Of a stretch of 64,000 nt of DNA, positions 37,102 through 48,603 are shown piece by piece (the first letter of the stretch is position 1; each line of letters begins with the position of its first letter). The stretch comes from Psococerastis gibbosa. Taxonomy: Eukaryota > Arthropoda > Insecta > Psocodea > Psocidae. The notes below the pieces were generated by a model. It saw nothing but the letters and a program-made list of their open reading frames with translations, had not been told where the DNA came from and ran no database searches. The stretch is taken from contig OZ020487.1 of assembly GCA_963971405.1 (NCBI GenBank), forward strand, positions 31,047,371-31,111,370. Direction: 5' to 3'. Made by a program: the position numbers and the translations under genes.

Positions 37102-37664
37102 GTAAGTAACCTAAAATACTCCAGTAATCTTAGCAAACACAAACTGCAACCGAAGTAAGGATCGAATTCTGGAGGCGGTGAATTAGATAGTATGGATGTA
37201 GTGTGAAAAAGGGACTTCTTTGAAGATCCCTTTATGTCATCTGATCGGATTACCAGAGTTATAATGACTGAAGAGAACCTTTGTGTTTATAAATAAGTCA
37301 TTGTACATTGTACGTATGATACAACTTACCTACAGTAGGATCTTGTGAGTAACGATATCGCATACGATAATATTCATTCCTTTTATTGACATAAAGGTAG
37401 ATAAGTAAGGAAGAAAAGTAATTAAAACGTATATTGAAACCAAAAATACATAATAATTGTAAAACCTAACTTATAACAATTTTCCCTGTCCTAAAATAAA
37501 ATAAAATTAGACATATTACAACTAGACTTGCATACTAACAGCAGATTCCACCCTCCACATTCCACAGGTTTATAAGTTCTCCCATTGTAAAAATATTTGT
37601 GAAACGTCTCAGTCATATTTTGGAGTGAATCATTGGAGTCAACTACCTGGTCTGTGCATTTCAG

Positions 37665-37895
37665 GGACCACGACGACGAGTCTTCGGTGCTTGACGCTGT
37701 ATCGAGGCTCAACGAGGTGCGAGGCGTCAAAGGCCTCGGACGGTTCTTCAAGCAAATCGCACAGAGCGCACGATCTGGCTCTCAGGATGACTTCTTGGGT
37801 TGTGTAAACGCACCCTTACAAGACATCCCATCCACTGGTGCTGATTGCTGGTTTAAGCTAGAAGCCAGAAGCCAACGGTCAAACATCCAGGGCAA
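37665..37895 (+). CDS. BAIAP3: Munc13-4/BAIAP3 exon 8, C2A Ca2+ loop 3 and long loop
   Basis: 231 bp, acceptor GCATTTCAG|GG, donor CAA|GTAAGT. Encodes DHDDESSVLDAVSRLNEV, then VKGLGRFFKQIAQSARSG, then DDFLGCVNAPLQDI and WFKLEARSQRS. The long loop between Ca2+ loop 3 and the last C2A strands (GRFFKQIAQSAR) is characteristic of the BAIAP3/unc-13-4B type. Ca2+-ligand aspartates are present, so C2A should bind Ca2+ (inference). Part of this exon is echoed 107 bp downstream in the intron. Confidence 0.93.
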
Positions 37896-37906
37896 GTAAG
37901 TGGAGT

Positions 37907-37950
37907 CGTGTGAAAGCACCCTTACAGGACATCCTTTCTAATGACGCTTT
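37907..37950 (+). pseudogene. Partial duplicate of exon 8 inside intron 8
   Basis: GCACCCTTACAGGACATCC at 37,916 repeats exon 8 sequence GCACCCTTACAAGACATCC at 37,810, with flanks alike for about 40 bp. It is followed by TTTTCGTTTCAG, a good-looking acceptor. It starts only about 12 bp after the true donor. Probably a relic of a local tandem duplication. Confidence 0.6.
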
Positions 37951-37964
37951 TCGTTTCAGCAATT

Positions 37965-38464
37965 TTATGGCTGTCAATGGTTGCTCCCTAAAGAGGAATT
38001 TTTTAAGACCATCTAACAACACCATTTCCAGTTCTGGGTAAATGACTTTAAATCTAATACTTCCGGCTCCTTCTATTGGTCCATTCTACCTCGACCACTT
38101 AAAAACGAATGGTTTGCAAATATTTCTGGCTCAACTCACCGTATGTATTTATCAACCATCTCACGTCTGAGGACAAACCATCATGGACTCTCTGTGGCAT
38201 ATTTCTATCATACCCTACGGAACTCATATTCTCCCCTCGGCAGCCATTGCCTGGAAAGTCAAGACTTAATGCAGCATGTTATACTGGAATGCCCTGAATT
38301 CACCATAGCTATATAGGAACAAATTACTAGACCGCATCTTCCCTTTAATGACAGTCCTCCCTTTTAATGATGCCCACATAATTTCTTCTACCAAGCTATA
38401 TATGACTTCCTAAAAGAAATCCACGTAGAGTTCTAACCCCACCTACCGAACATGTAAAAAAAAA
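37965..38464 (+). mobile_element. Decayed 3' end of the same LINE family, plus strand
   Basis: Follows the C-terminal third of the element at 14,651: GAGGAATTTTTTAAGACC, CAGTTCTGGGTAAATGAC, ATGTATTTATCAACCATCTC, GTTATACTGGAATGCCCTGA, then CCCCACCTACC and a short A run. It has frame shifts and stops. It lies 70 bp after exon 8, opposite in orientation to the intact copy. Confidence 0.88.
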
Positions 38465-39235
38465 TGGTTGTCACTTACATAATACCTAAAGCATACCTGA
38501 AGTTAGAATCAAACTATCAAAGGGCAAGCGACCTATTATATTTTGTTTACATTAATATCGTCTACATTATACGTATGTGTATACTGTATGTGAATGTACA
38601 AGAAATCATTGGAGACATTTTTGAGAAATTACATTTTTAGCCATTCTTTTAGTTTTTGGAGGGTAAAACTCCTAAAAATTGATTAAGCCCAAAATCAAAT
38701 ATCCCGAGGCATGATTTCTGTGAACCTACATGCCAAATTTCATCCAAATTCAGCACCAAGTAGTTTGCCTGCAAATCGACAAACAAACAAACTGTGAGAC
38801 ATTTCGTTGTTGTTGTTGTTTATAACGCCTGCTTTCAGCATTTCTGCTTTAAGCAACCCTGTCAGCCTGGCGGGGGGAGTGAGTCTGTTTGTTAACTAGA
38901 GGCACCCTAAGGGCAGACTCTTTCACCTCGGGGAAAGGGGAGTTGACTAACAGGGTGGACCTCCTGATTATAGTGGATTCCGAACCACTTGGGGAACATG
39001 GTAAAGTCACACGATTAAATCGGTGCTGACCAGGACTCGACTTATACTGCCTCATGCTACCTACATGCTCTGCTCTAATGGAATCAACATGGTAAGGCCG
39101 TTGGCCTTTCGTTGGCGGTTTCGTAAAAACCACCTTTCTTAGGTTCCTGGGACCTCTATACGTGTAAATCACTGATAAAAATTTCAACAATCACAAAGCT
39201 TTCCTTATACTACGTATAAATATAGGTACCAAAAG
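38465..39235 (+). repeat. Repeat R3, copy 2, interrupted by R2 copy 4
   Basis: GAGGCATGATTTCTGTGAACC, CAAATTTCATCCAAATTC and the post-insertion GGTTCCTGGGACCTC and CACAAAGCTTTCCTTATACT match 11,860-12,125. The R2 copy sits inside GACATTTCGTAAAAACC of this repeat. Confidence 0.75.
38804..39113 (-). repeat. Dispersed repeat R2, copy 4 (full unit, nested)
   Basis: The minus strand starts CCAACGGCCTTACCATG and ends GCAGGCGTTATAAACAACAA with five AAC units. TTTCG occurs on both sides, a likely short target duplication. The unit is about 305 bp. Confidence 0.82.
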
Positions 39236-39947
39236 AGACTCCGTAAATAATCAAACTGCAAAGATTATTCTTGACGCGACTCATTTGCAAATCGAGCCTG
39301 TTTGGGTGAGTATAGTGGTATGCGCACCCTTTGTAATATGACGCTACCCCCTCCCTTTGCTTGGTTACTCTCCCCCTCTTTACTGTGGCCTCTCAACCGA
39401 CGAAATATAATGAGCTGCTACCTGCTGGCTGCTGCTAATCCAAATCCGTTTAACCTTCCATTTACAGTAGGGCCCTAATCTCACCTTAATCCTGCCTAAT
39501 GACCAGGATTAAATGAAGAGTAATATAGGATACTAACATATCTACCAGTTAATGGCCCAATAAGATTCAAGTTAAATATTTTGGGCCCTCTTTTAATAAG
39601 GGTGCCTTTGAAAGATCGCAGGATAACGTGTTATAGGTAACTAAAACTGTCAAGTAGCAAATTTCGGTAATGGTACCTTCATAACCATTGCCAATCAAAA
39701 ACAATTGTGGACTTAAACAGCGACAAAAACGGTAAAACTATTGGCAATTGGCAATACCATTTTTTTCACTCATATAGCCTATATAAGGTTACCGCATGTT
39801 CCCATTTTGGTACTTTGTTCAAGTAACCTACGAGCGACAAGAATGGAAAATGTCCCGCAGCCGCGTTTCTTCCCTTTCGATGTAGGTAAGGGATCCATTA
39901 GTGTTAGGTAAACACAGACCCTGCGGAATATTGTTCCTTTTATGTCT

Positions 39948-40269
39948 GTAGTATACTCTGGTATAGTGGTTAGAGAGCTTGCATTTGAATCGACAGAACG
40001 GTAGTTCGAATCCTCAAGGGGATCGGATTTACTCAATAACTCAGAGTAGAACTCAGGAGCAATGAGTCAATCGTCCAGATGCCATCAGTCCTTCTCAGGC
40101 TCACTCACTCCCGAAACGTCACCCCCCTCTCCTGACAATGGACTCCACACTAATTGTTCGATGACTGTGGGGCCCCTGCCTCGAATGACTATCAGCAAAG
40201 CTGGACGCATGGCCGTCCGCAGGATGAAATATAAGTTGGGTCAAGAGCAAATGAAAAAAAAAAAAAAAA
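39948..40269 (+). mobile_element. tRNA-derived SINE with poly(A) tail (second family)
   Basis: A box GGTATAGTGGTTAGAGAG and B box GGTAGTTCGAATCC near the start, a roughly 200-bp body and an A run at 40,252-40,269. It differs in body from family S1. Confidence 0.75.
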
Positions 40270-41099
40270 TAGAAAATTCCACAGTTTTTCGTTAGGGGGG
40301 GGGGGGAGGGGGGCAGATTTGGGATAAAGTAATATTATAAATAAAAAATCAGCAATTACGATGAATCCTCCTATTTATTATATTTAATATAAGTGGGCAG
40401 TTTAAAAAACATCAATACATGCTGTAGTTTTCGCGCGTTTTTGTTTAAAAGTCTAGAAAAGTTCTTTTTTTTAATTTCTTTATTTTATTTTATTTTAAAA
40501 TGCATAGTAATTATGTTTTTTACCTAATTAGTACAATTTTTTCGGGTCAATCGAGGTGGGTCAGATGACCCATCTGCCCATATCTGTGGACGGCCATGGC
40601 TGGAAGTGTAAGTCCAACTAACTCTTTGTTCAATACAGTTCTCTACTAACAGGCCTATGGCGGCCCACTGGAAACTATGACAGGTCTAAATTAACCACAG
40701 ACCCCGAGCAGCTGTGCCCTGTGGCAACTCTGATCCCTTTTTCAAATTAGAGCTGAAGGTAATATTAAGCTGGTGATCTTATAATCTTCAGAGTGAAAGA
40801 GTCGCTGCTAAAACGGATCTAAATTTGAAGCCCGGAGTTTGTAATTGGTTTTCTCTTACCAAAGTCATGTCAGCAGACAAAATTCCTGTCCCATGGGAAT
40901 AAATTGTATGAATTAAGCTTGGTAAACTCATTGTGTTCCCAGGCAGCTGACATTTCAGTTTCAACGCCGAATGTTTGTTTGGATCTACAGTATGTACAAC
41001 AAATTGTACAGTACAGTACAGTACAGTAGATTTGAAACTAAGAGCGCGTTCAGAATACGATCGCGAGTGTTAGCAAATCGGGCAGCTTCAATATTCTTT

Positions 41100-41320
41100 T
41101 TCTTCTTTAGTTTCAATCTAACGATTGGTTTGCAGCAAATCCTTCCACCTCGTTCTCCACTCCTCCCTGTCTTGGGCCGTTCACTTTAGTTCCAAATAGG
41201 TTCAGCAACTCATGTCTTTCTTGAGGTCTTCTGCGTAGGCTACACCTTCCTTGGTCGACCTCTTGCAATGGTGCCTTCGATTGTGCCTTCTATTATGGTG
41301 CTTAGGAGTCCTTCTTCTTT
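41100..41320 (-). pseudogene. Non-LTR retrotransposon ORF C-terminus (relic)
   Basis: The minus strand reads EGTIEGTIARGRPRKV, then, after a frame change, AQDREEWRTRWKDLLQTNR and a stop. RGRPRK...AQDREEWR is the usual end of a LINE ORF. It resembles the fragment at 30,870. Confidence 0.68.
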
Positions 41321-41678
41321 TTATTTTAACCCAATTAAATTTTACTGGATTTATCGATTGTAATGCTATAAAAAAGTCACATCTCTTAGATCACTTAGAT
41401 GCTCTACTTTTTAATATATGCGAGTACACATGATGGATTATGTGGCCGTCTCTAAACATCAATAATAAATCACAGTTCACTCATTCCTGTGGACACCGTC
41501 AATATCCGTTATGAATTACAAATCAAGTTACATAATAGGAATAAGAATAAATAATTAGTGTGATCTATCGTTGGCATTATGTATCAAAATGTAGAAGAGC
41601 TTTTCTTCTAATAGATGTTCTATTTTTTACAGTAATACTATTGGCATTGCATTGGCATTTTATTATTATCGTACACCA

Positions 41679-41948
41679 GCAGCCTGATCATGGCGATTAT
41701 AATACCGGTATTTATTTAATCCCCTGGTATTAAAAATGTAAACATTCAAATTTTGAATAGCACTTTCCATTATAAAATTATCTTCTTTACATTTTTAAGG
41801 GGATTAAATAAATACCGGGGTTAAATAAATACCCTAGGATTATAACTGTAAACAAACAAATTTGGAATAGCAATTCCCATTATAAAATTATCTTGTTAAC
41901 CGGGGGATTAAATAAATACCGGTATTATAATCACCTCAATCAGGCTGC
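41679..41948. mobile_element. 270-bp MITE with about 43-bp inverted termini
   Basis: Ends GCAGCCTGATCATGGCGATT and its imperfect inverse (ATCACCTCAATCAGGCTGC). Internal pieces CCGGTATTTATTTAATCCCC and its inverse repeat three times, making nested hairpins. A relative of the terminus occurs at about 18,533. Confidence 0.82.
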
Positions 41949-42015
41949 AGACTGCTGTAGGGTGAACCCTCCCCGATTTACTAAGTTCTCAATGATACAT
42001 TTCAATATGTAGTAG

Positions 42016-42198
42016 GGCGGATATTCCACTTGTCAATATTCCGTCATTTGTGCATCAATAATTATTTATGATATTTTTGTTTTAAGGAGACTACTATGTA
42101 GATACTTAACTTATCTATTATAAATTAAGTTATAATATGGTATATAGAGGCTTTAATGCATAAATGATGCCGGAATATTGACAAGTGGAATATCCGCC
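42016..42198. mobile_element. Inverted-terminus DNA element M1, copy b
   Basis: GGCGGATATTCCACTTGTCA at left with a perfect inverse at right (42,179-42,198), ending just 134 bp before exon 9. Internal AAGGAGACTACTATGTAGAT and AAATTAAGTTATAATATGG are shared with copies a and c. Confidence 0.87.
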
Positions 42199-42331
42199 AA
42201 GCTCTCCGATCGATCTTTCCCGTGAAATTTGATGAATTAAATGTGAAATGTACTCGTCCAGGGGTTTTACCCTGGGGGTTGTCTCATAAAGTGGTTAAAT
42301 TGTATTTTGTAGTTGCATTTGGAATTTTCAG

Positions 42332-42461
42332 AATACGACTGAAAATGTGGCTGTCTACTCGAGAAGACAGGGGCAATTCCGAGGAAGATAACTGGGCAGA
42401 GATCCGTCAGCAGGAGCAACTCAGCAGGGTACTCATTGTTTACGAATTATCCAAATATAAG
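42332..42461 (+). CDS. BAIAP3: Munc13-4/BAIAP3 exon 9, end of C2A and linker
   Basis: 130 bp, acceptor ATTTTCAG|A, donor AAG|GTATGT. KIRLKMWLSTREDRG is the final C2A strand and exit; then EIRQQEQLSRVLIVYELSK starts the helical linker to the MUN region. The exon ends in phase 0. Confidence 0.9.
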
Positions 42462-44020
42462 GTATGTTTTTATGCAATTAAGTTAATTTGTGACGTCATT
42501 TTGTAGATGGAAGCACCAGTTGCAATGATATCAAAGCGTTGATTTTTCCATAAGCCTCAATACTATTTTAAAATTATTTTTAATTACGTATTATTTTAAA
42601 GTGATATTTTTCTATAAATCATGGAGAAGATATCTATTAAATTATGTGCAGCGAAATAAGGTCCAGGCATAGGCCTAGTAAAAATATTATAAAAAATATG
42701 AAAAGAATTAATTATATGCTAAGAGCTTAGCTTTCACACGCAAAAGGCGGCCATTTTGAATAATATGGATATCGGTTTGTCGTCAGCGAACCTAGTGATC
42801 AAAACTGTCCCTACAGAATCTCATTAAGTCCCCATTTGTTTGTCAGCACTAAACAAGGGACAGACAGCCCCACCATCTCATTGGCTCTATCACCCATATT
42901 TATAAAATTTGGCATGATGCAAATCATTTAATAGTAGGCCTACCCTATCAGTTAAACTTTTTTATTTTCAATAAATAAAATACCATTTCCGTTCGGGAGT
43001 AATAATATATGTAGGTGCTTAGCCAGGCAACACAGGTATACAGTACCTATGCTTAGAAAAGTTTAGAATTGACATTATTTCTACAAAATCTACCTTAATA
43101 ATATTAATTTGTACATTTTGTAACACCTTAATCCAGAGCGTTCGATACCAGGGGCATGTTTTAAACAGTGATTCCTAAATGTATTCCAATCAGGTTTGTG
43201 AACAGCAAAAGATGAATGGCGGTGGCAAAATGCTGTGTTTAACATCGGTCACGTGTCCCATTGAGCAGGGAGCCCGCTTCCGAATACAAAACAGCATCAG
43301 CCAAAACTTTATCGATCACTCAATCATGTAGTGCAGTCAGGAAGTTTGGTTCAGCTCAGTTTGCCGTAAACAAACAACAGTCACCAATCGGCTGAATTCA
43401 TCAAAATAAGCATAAATGGAGCATATGCTTCTGCTTTTATTCATAAAATTTGTGAGCAAGAGCTTTATGATAATCAAGGTTTTCCTTAGGTAGCAATTCC
43501 ACCGGTCAATAATCCGTCATTTGTGCATCAAAAATTGATGAGATCTTTGTGTTAAGGAGACTAATATGTAGATACTTAACTTATCTATTATAAATTAAGT
43601 TATAATATGGTAGAGACTTATTATTGATGCACAAATGACGGATTATTGACAGATGGAATAGCCACCTCATAAGTGAAATATCGGGCTATATTTTCATAAT
43701 TTCATGTCATGAGTGTATGACCATTTCCAATTAATGAACTCTTGAAAAACAACAGCTCACGCTTAGTATACTAGTAAAGTAGTAATGTTTAAACAAATGA
43801 ATCAATACATAACAATAGCTAATAAGTTAAATACTTTTAATGCCTTCACGTGAGACCTTGAGGTTTACGTGAAATAATTTAATACCGTCACGTGACAGTG
43901 TGACACCTTGAGTTTGTTGCGAATAATCCTTTATTCCCGGTGTTAAATTAATCTGAAAACGGCATAGTAGGACTGAAATATAGCGTGTCAAATTAATCCC
44001 TTCATTGCTGCGGGTCGCAG
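42462..44020 (+). other. Intron 9 (1.6 kb)
   Basis: Holds M1 copy c (43,489-43,666). 42,470-43,480 and 43,670-44,000 show no gene or element that I recognise; CACGTGA repeats near 43,845-43,900 are short. Confidence 0.6.
43489..43666. mobile_element. Inverted-terminus DNA element M1, copy c
   Basis: GGTAGCAATTCCACCGGTCA at left; GACAGATGGAATAGCCACC at right. The core TTATCTATTATAAATTAAG is identical to copy b. The inner arms ATAATCCGTCATTTGTGCAT are exact inverses. Confidence 0.87.
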
Positions 44021-44209
44021 GGCCGCAGCTGGGAGTGGAGCGGTGAGCTGCCTCAGGTCGCCCACCATATCCTCCACCAGCATGCTATACAGGGGGACGT
44101 CACGGAGCTGCAGCTGGCCCTGGTACATTGCGCCGCGTTCGCTAAACTCAGTCAGGAGCGTACCTTGGATCCCAGAATTCTATACCGCCACCTCCAGCAG
44201 CTAGATACA
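44021..44209 (+). CDS. BAIAP3: Munc13-4/BAIAP3 exon 10, start of MUN region
   Basis: 63 codons. The acceptor GGTCGCAG|GGC is used because the AG eight bases later gives a quick stop in phase 0. Encodes SWEWSGELP then HILHQHAIQGDVTELQLALV, a well-conserved block at the start of the MUN part. The donor is ACA|GTAAGA. It is noticeably more GC-rich than the intron around it. Confidence 0.9.
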
Positions 44210-44880
44210 GTAAGATACTTTATGTGGATCACTTTAAGGGGTCTATAACGATCAAACTTAGTCGGGTGCATTCCACTGGATCAGCAATCCAAACGTGGAT
44301 CATGTTGGAATGTCAAATATTTACGAATTTATCGATCGGTGAATCGGTGATCGGAAAGAGTGCTTGAGTTTCTGTGAGCATCTTAGATTACCTCTACCGC
44401 CACGTAACGGTTGACCCTCATTAAAGTTCGAAAGTTTCAGAATAATAAATAGATAATAGAATAAATATAAAATCGTTGAGTTAAACATGATGGGAAATCA
44501 GTATGCTCCTGGACCCGAAGCGAAGTGCTGCGCTATGACCTTCTCGGTAAATATTATGTAGGATTTCAAATATATGCCCATTCTCTTGCTAAAACTCTGC
44601 CAATTCACTAGCCCATTTCAATATTGTGGAGCCATTTTAGTCCCGGTCTACACCTTCTCTGCAAGTACATTATATATTCTCTGGAGGGAGTGACTCGAGT
44701 GCCAGTTACCTTCACCGATCTCCTGCAAGTCGAGGTTATCGGTTTGGAGAATTTGGCCGTGTTCGTGGCTAAAACTAAATTCCCAGACTTGTCAAGTGAC
44801 TATTATAGACTTGTGAAGCTTTGGATTTAGCTTGTGATAGCTTTAGCCTACGTCAGCCCAGCCAATTCTGATAATTTCAG

Positions 44881-45038
44881 GCCTGGGGAACAGACAGTTT
44901 AAGTAAAGAAGAGGAGGAATGGCTGGCAGAGAGTCTGACGTCGTTCGTGGAGCACGCCCTCGTGATTATCCGAAGACATCGAACCCTTTATCCTCCGCAC
45001 CACAAACCTGGCCTGGCTCGCTTCGACTACTTCTTGAG
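44881..45038 (+). CDS. BAIAP3: Munc13-4/BAIAP3 exon 11, MUN region
   Basis: 158 bp, acceptor AATTTCAG|GCC, donor AG|GTAAGA. Encodes AWGTDSLSKEEEEWLAESL and VIIRRHRTLYPPHHKPG followed by ARFDYFL. The acidic helix and the RRHR..YPP turn are typical of the domain. It enters in phase 0 and splits an Arg with exon 12. Confidence 0.92.
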
Positions 45039-47656
45039 GTAAGAAGCTACAATACATTCTAATTAATATTATACTCAATGTTAATACTCAGTGGTAGGGG
45101 CGTAAAGTTGGACCGTGCCCCCCCCCCCCCCCCAACCTAGGGTAATGTAGGACGTGGTTCATACTTCATGGTCCTCTTTGCAGCAATATGAATGCAAGCA
45201 TTCATTTTTTAGCTTTGTAAAATCTACAGCTCTATACTTTACAACAGCTATTAAAATGCGTAAAACCCACTATTTTGCTGATATATTTGCAATTTTTCCT
45301 TATCCTGCCTGAAGACGTCATAAGGTCTACTTAGTTTTGTCCCCGCCATCATTCTAGAACTTTACGCCTCTGCTCGCTGGCCTACCCAGTATTACATTCA
45401 ATACTGGCTACCTATCTAATGCAAAATTCTAAAATTATCGAAATAAAACCCTATAGATATGTGTGTAAGTTACACCTAGCAGGCCAAGCTATAACTATTG
45501 TACTTGTCTCCTGCTCTTCCATGCTTGGATAAGTCATATTTTAAATTACGCCCTGTTTGCCATGAGTATAACTCGCATTACGCTCGACGCAAGAATGTCA
45601 TCACGTTACTACTTTATTAAAAAAAAAATCATTGTTAAACTTTTAGGTAAAGAGAGACTTTTATATTACCTAAAAACCGTTTTTGGGCTCTCGGTAATGG
45701 ATTTATGATAGCCTATCATTTCATTGATATATTAGCAACGTATAGTATACCTATAATGGCTTTGGGACATTATTGGTTTTGCTTCCAAATGAATTTCTAT
45801 AATCATTGGCAAACTGCTGGTTCACTCCTCGATGTCAACCCACACGGACTGCAAGTGCCAATGGGTAAGCTCAGACGGGCTTATCATTGACATTGTAACA
45901 GGTGTTAGCTCAATTTAACCAACTATGGGAACAAGTTCAGCTGGTACATAATACAATACAATACAATACAATATTTATTTATTTCCTTCAATACAATACA
46001 TTTTTACAATTATTACATTTTTTCATGGTAAGGGCTCTAAGGGATAAACCCGCGCTGAACCCTTAATTTATTGAAATTTAAAATAGAAATTATTGAATTG
46101 AGAATAAAAACTAACACTACGTGATCTACTAACTACTTCTAACTAAACTAAACTAAACTGACCTTATAGTAAAATTAAATATAATTAACTAAGTATGCTT
46201 ATGTTAAACTAATTTATTATAAACGATGATAAGTTTCTGTCTTGAGGATGCACTTAACAAATCGTCTTTAATCTGTGTTGGTTGGAAAGATTATGTCGTT
46301 ACCTTTGTCAATTGTCAGAGCCAGAGGTTTAGTCGACAAAAAGCTCCTGAAATAGATTAAAGGGAATGAGTTGAAGTCCCGCGGCTAGCATTGACCTGAT
46401 GAGACAGTTCCAGCCGTGCGGAATAGGCAAGTCAGCAGCAGCAGCACTCCATTGAAAGTTCAGTGCCGTATTAACCCCTGTGGGGGCCGCGTGTGCAAAC
46501 TCTGTCTACCAACATTGCAGCAAAAAAAAAACCGTTTAATTTCCCGCCAATTTCAAAACTTTGTTTGGAAATTAAAATCTCGTTTGTGGGAGCCGGAATT
46601 TTAGGAATTTTTGTGGGGGCCGTGGGCCTGAGCCCCAAGGGTTGATCCCGCACTGTGAAAGATGTCAGCAAGAGTCAAATCTGTCTAGCGTATCTTAATC
46701 CGTTTCCGAAGCTTTCACCAAGTTCAAGGTCAAGTTTTTCGACAACTTTTACCTTATTGTAACTAATAACCATTCATAAACTACCAGAGAGTCGACATTT
46801 TTTTAGATAGAGTCGCCTATCTACCTGACGAATCAACTTGCATTATAATGTACTGTACAAACATGCTATTCATAATAAATACTGGACATACTGTTTTCAG
46901 TGTACCATTTTATGTAATAACATGGACTATTTAAATCATTGATGAATGCATCATTGTGGGGGAAACTTGATTGTTGATGATGAAGTAAAATCACCCGTAC
47001 TGCTAGTTCAATTAGCAGCCCATGTCCCGGATTACTGATTCTATTTCAATAAAGGTATCGCTTTCAGCATTAATTCACAAAACTAATAAATATCACGTTA
47101 TTTTTAAAGAGATTTGTAATTATTGGTAATAATTTTGCAATAATATAGGTACCCGAATGGCCAGGTTATAAGCTAAAGTGTAGGTAAGAGATATTGAAAA
47201 TAACTGAACTGAGTTTTTTTGTGCATTTTAATATTGTGTTGTACCACTATGGGACATATCGCTATCGCTATGTACCTATTGCGGTGTATATTTACGCTAA
47301 TTAACTTTTTTTGTAACTGTTTAATTCTACTTAATATATGATAGTATAGAAACAACTTACTACTCTAGCGTATACGTCCTTTCGTATGCAAACTGTTCTA
47401 ACTATTACAGCTAATTAAATAAATACGACAGCATATCATCTGGCTAAGCACTGAGGCAAAGTGGAGACGGGTTCGATTCCTATTTCTGTCAATTTTTTTC
47501 AAATCTTTGTTTCTCTTATTCCCCATTTTACACAGACCTCAATGTTTGATAGCATGTGGCATAGCATATCCTTACTATGTTGGCTGGATATACTGGACTA
47601 AAGATTAGCACCCGGAGTATAGGCTATTACCCTATTCCTCCGATTCGCTTCTACAG
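45039..47656 (+). other. Intron 11 (2.6 kb)
   Basis: Besides the element at 45,095 it has an ATACA microsatellite (about 45,950-45,974) and a B-box-like GGTTCGATTCC at 47,469 that is probably a SINE relic. The rest, 45,380-47,420, shows nothing that I can support. Confidence 0.6.
45095..45372. mobile_element. hAT-like non-autonomous element near exon 11
   Basis: TAGGGGCGTAAAGTT at left and AACTTTACGCCTCTG at right are inverse, with a 17-C run inside the left end. Flanks CTCAGTGG and CTCGCTGG look like a slightly decayed 8-bp duplication. Starts 56 bp after exon 11. Confidence 0.72.
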
Positions 47657-47923
47657 GTGCTTAGGGCTGCTGGCCAATATGAGGGCCTTCCGGAAGTGCT
47701 GTCCCTTCCACAAGGAGATCCGAGGAGAGATTGTCCTGGCGCTGAAAAAGGGCACCGTCGAGTGGTTCGAGGAGACGCAGACAAGGGCGTTGGGGCACGC
47801 GGAAGTCGCCTTGTCGGAAGTGGCGAGGATGGAGACGGCGCTTACTGGCCTGGCGGGGCTGGTCATGGCGCTGGTAGTCGATCTGCAGTCCAGTTTTACG
47901 GCGTACCAGCCACTCTTCGAACA
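47657..47923 (+). CDS. BAIAP3: Munc13-4/BAIAP3 exon 12, MUN region
   Basis: 267 bp, acceptor CTTCTACAG|G, donor ACA|GTAAGT. Encodes CLGLLANMRAFRKCCPF, EIRGEIVLALKKGTVEWFEE and a long amphipathic helix ending DLQSSFTAYQPLFEQ. All-helical composition fits MUN bundles. Strong GC-rich codon use sets it apart from its intron, and several antisense open frames here are shadows of it. Confidence 0.93.
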
Positions 47924-48375
47924 GTAAGTTAGCCATAAAATAATCTAGACAATGCGGGAATAGAGCTCACGATCTATGTGCTTTTTCTGGGCATCATGTT
48001 ATCTTCTACGCACCAGTCTGACGTGATTCTTTGTGGTGCTTATAGACACAAGATTCATATTGTTAGACAGGTTAGCGCAGTTATACAACTATCTAAGTGA
48101 ACAGGTTTGCGAGCGAATTATAAGTAAGTCATCAGAGCAATGAGGGACACGTACCCACAATCCATGCCTTTCCTGGGGATCGTGTTACTACCTACACCAA
48201 TTGTCTGCCTTGATTCTGTCTACGTTTCATACTCACTGAGCAGTTAGCACAGCCACTCAACTATTTAACTGCGGTATAAGTATAACTATGTATGGGTCAG
48301 TGAACCAACGAACGGCATAAAGCGCTAACAATTGTTTACATTAAAATTCAGTCTGTTTGACTGAGGCCAAGGCAA

Positions 48376-48543
48376 GCACGGATACAGAGGGGGGTAGGGG
48401 CGGGGGGCAGCTCCCAAAATGTGGTACATCTATTGTAAATTAATTTATTACGCTCTAATTTAATCGATCTTACATATATTTTTCATATTTTGACCCACAA
48501 CTACCCCCTCCCCCCCCCCCAAAATGAGCTGGATCCATCCCTG
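48376..48543. mobile_element. hAT-like non-autonomous element, family D copy 4 (reverse)
   Basis: Reverse of copies 1-3: TTTATTACGCTCTAATTTAA, ACCCACAACTACCCCCTCCC, then AATGAGCTGGATCCATCCCT. Ends 60 bp before exon 13. Confidence 0.65.
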
Positions 48544-48603
48544 GGCCAAGGCCCCCTCAAAATTTAGTAATCTGTTGTAAATAAATTGTTTTTCTTATTT
48601 CAG

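Larger units (their letters stand above)
37896..42331 (+). other. Intron 8 (4.4 kb)
   Basis: Packed with repeats: exon 8 relic, LINE 3' end, R3 with nested R2, a SINE, a LINE ORF tail (41,100-41,320), a MITE (41,679) and M1 copy b (42,016). 39,240-39,940 and 40,330-41,090 hold nothing that I recognise beyond G/C runs. Confidence 0.7.

Noticed and set aside
44624..44830. 68-codon open frame between exons 10 and 11 as an extra exon
   Set aside because: Exons 10 and 11 join directly in phase 0 and their proteins are contiguous in the family; the frame has no matching splice sites.
46396..46420. CTGATGAGACAG as another hammerhead core
   Set aside because: No GAAA and no stem III or stem I partners follow.
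47651..47936. Three more open frames over exon 12 on both strands
   Set aside because: GC-rich shadows of the MUN exon; only the frame that matches neighbouring exons and family motifs was kept.
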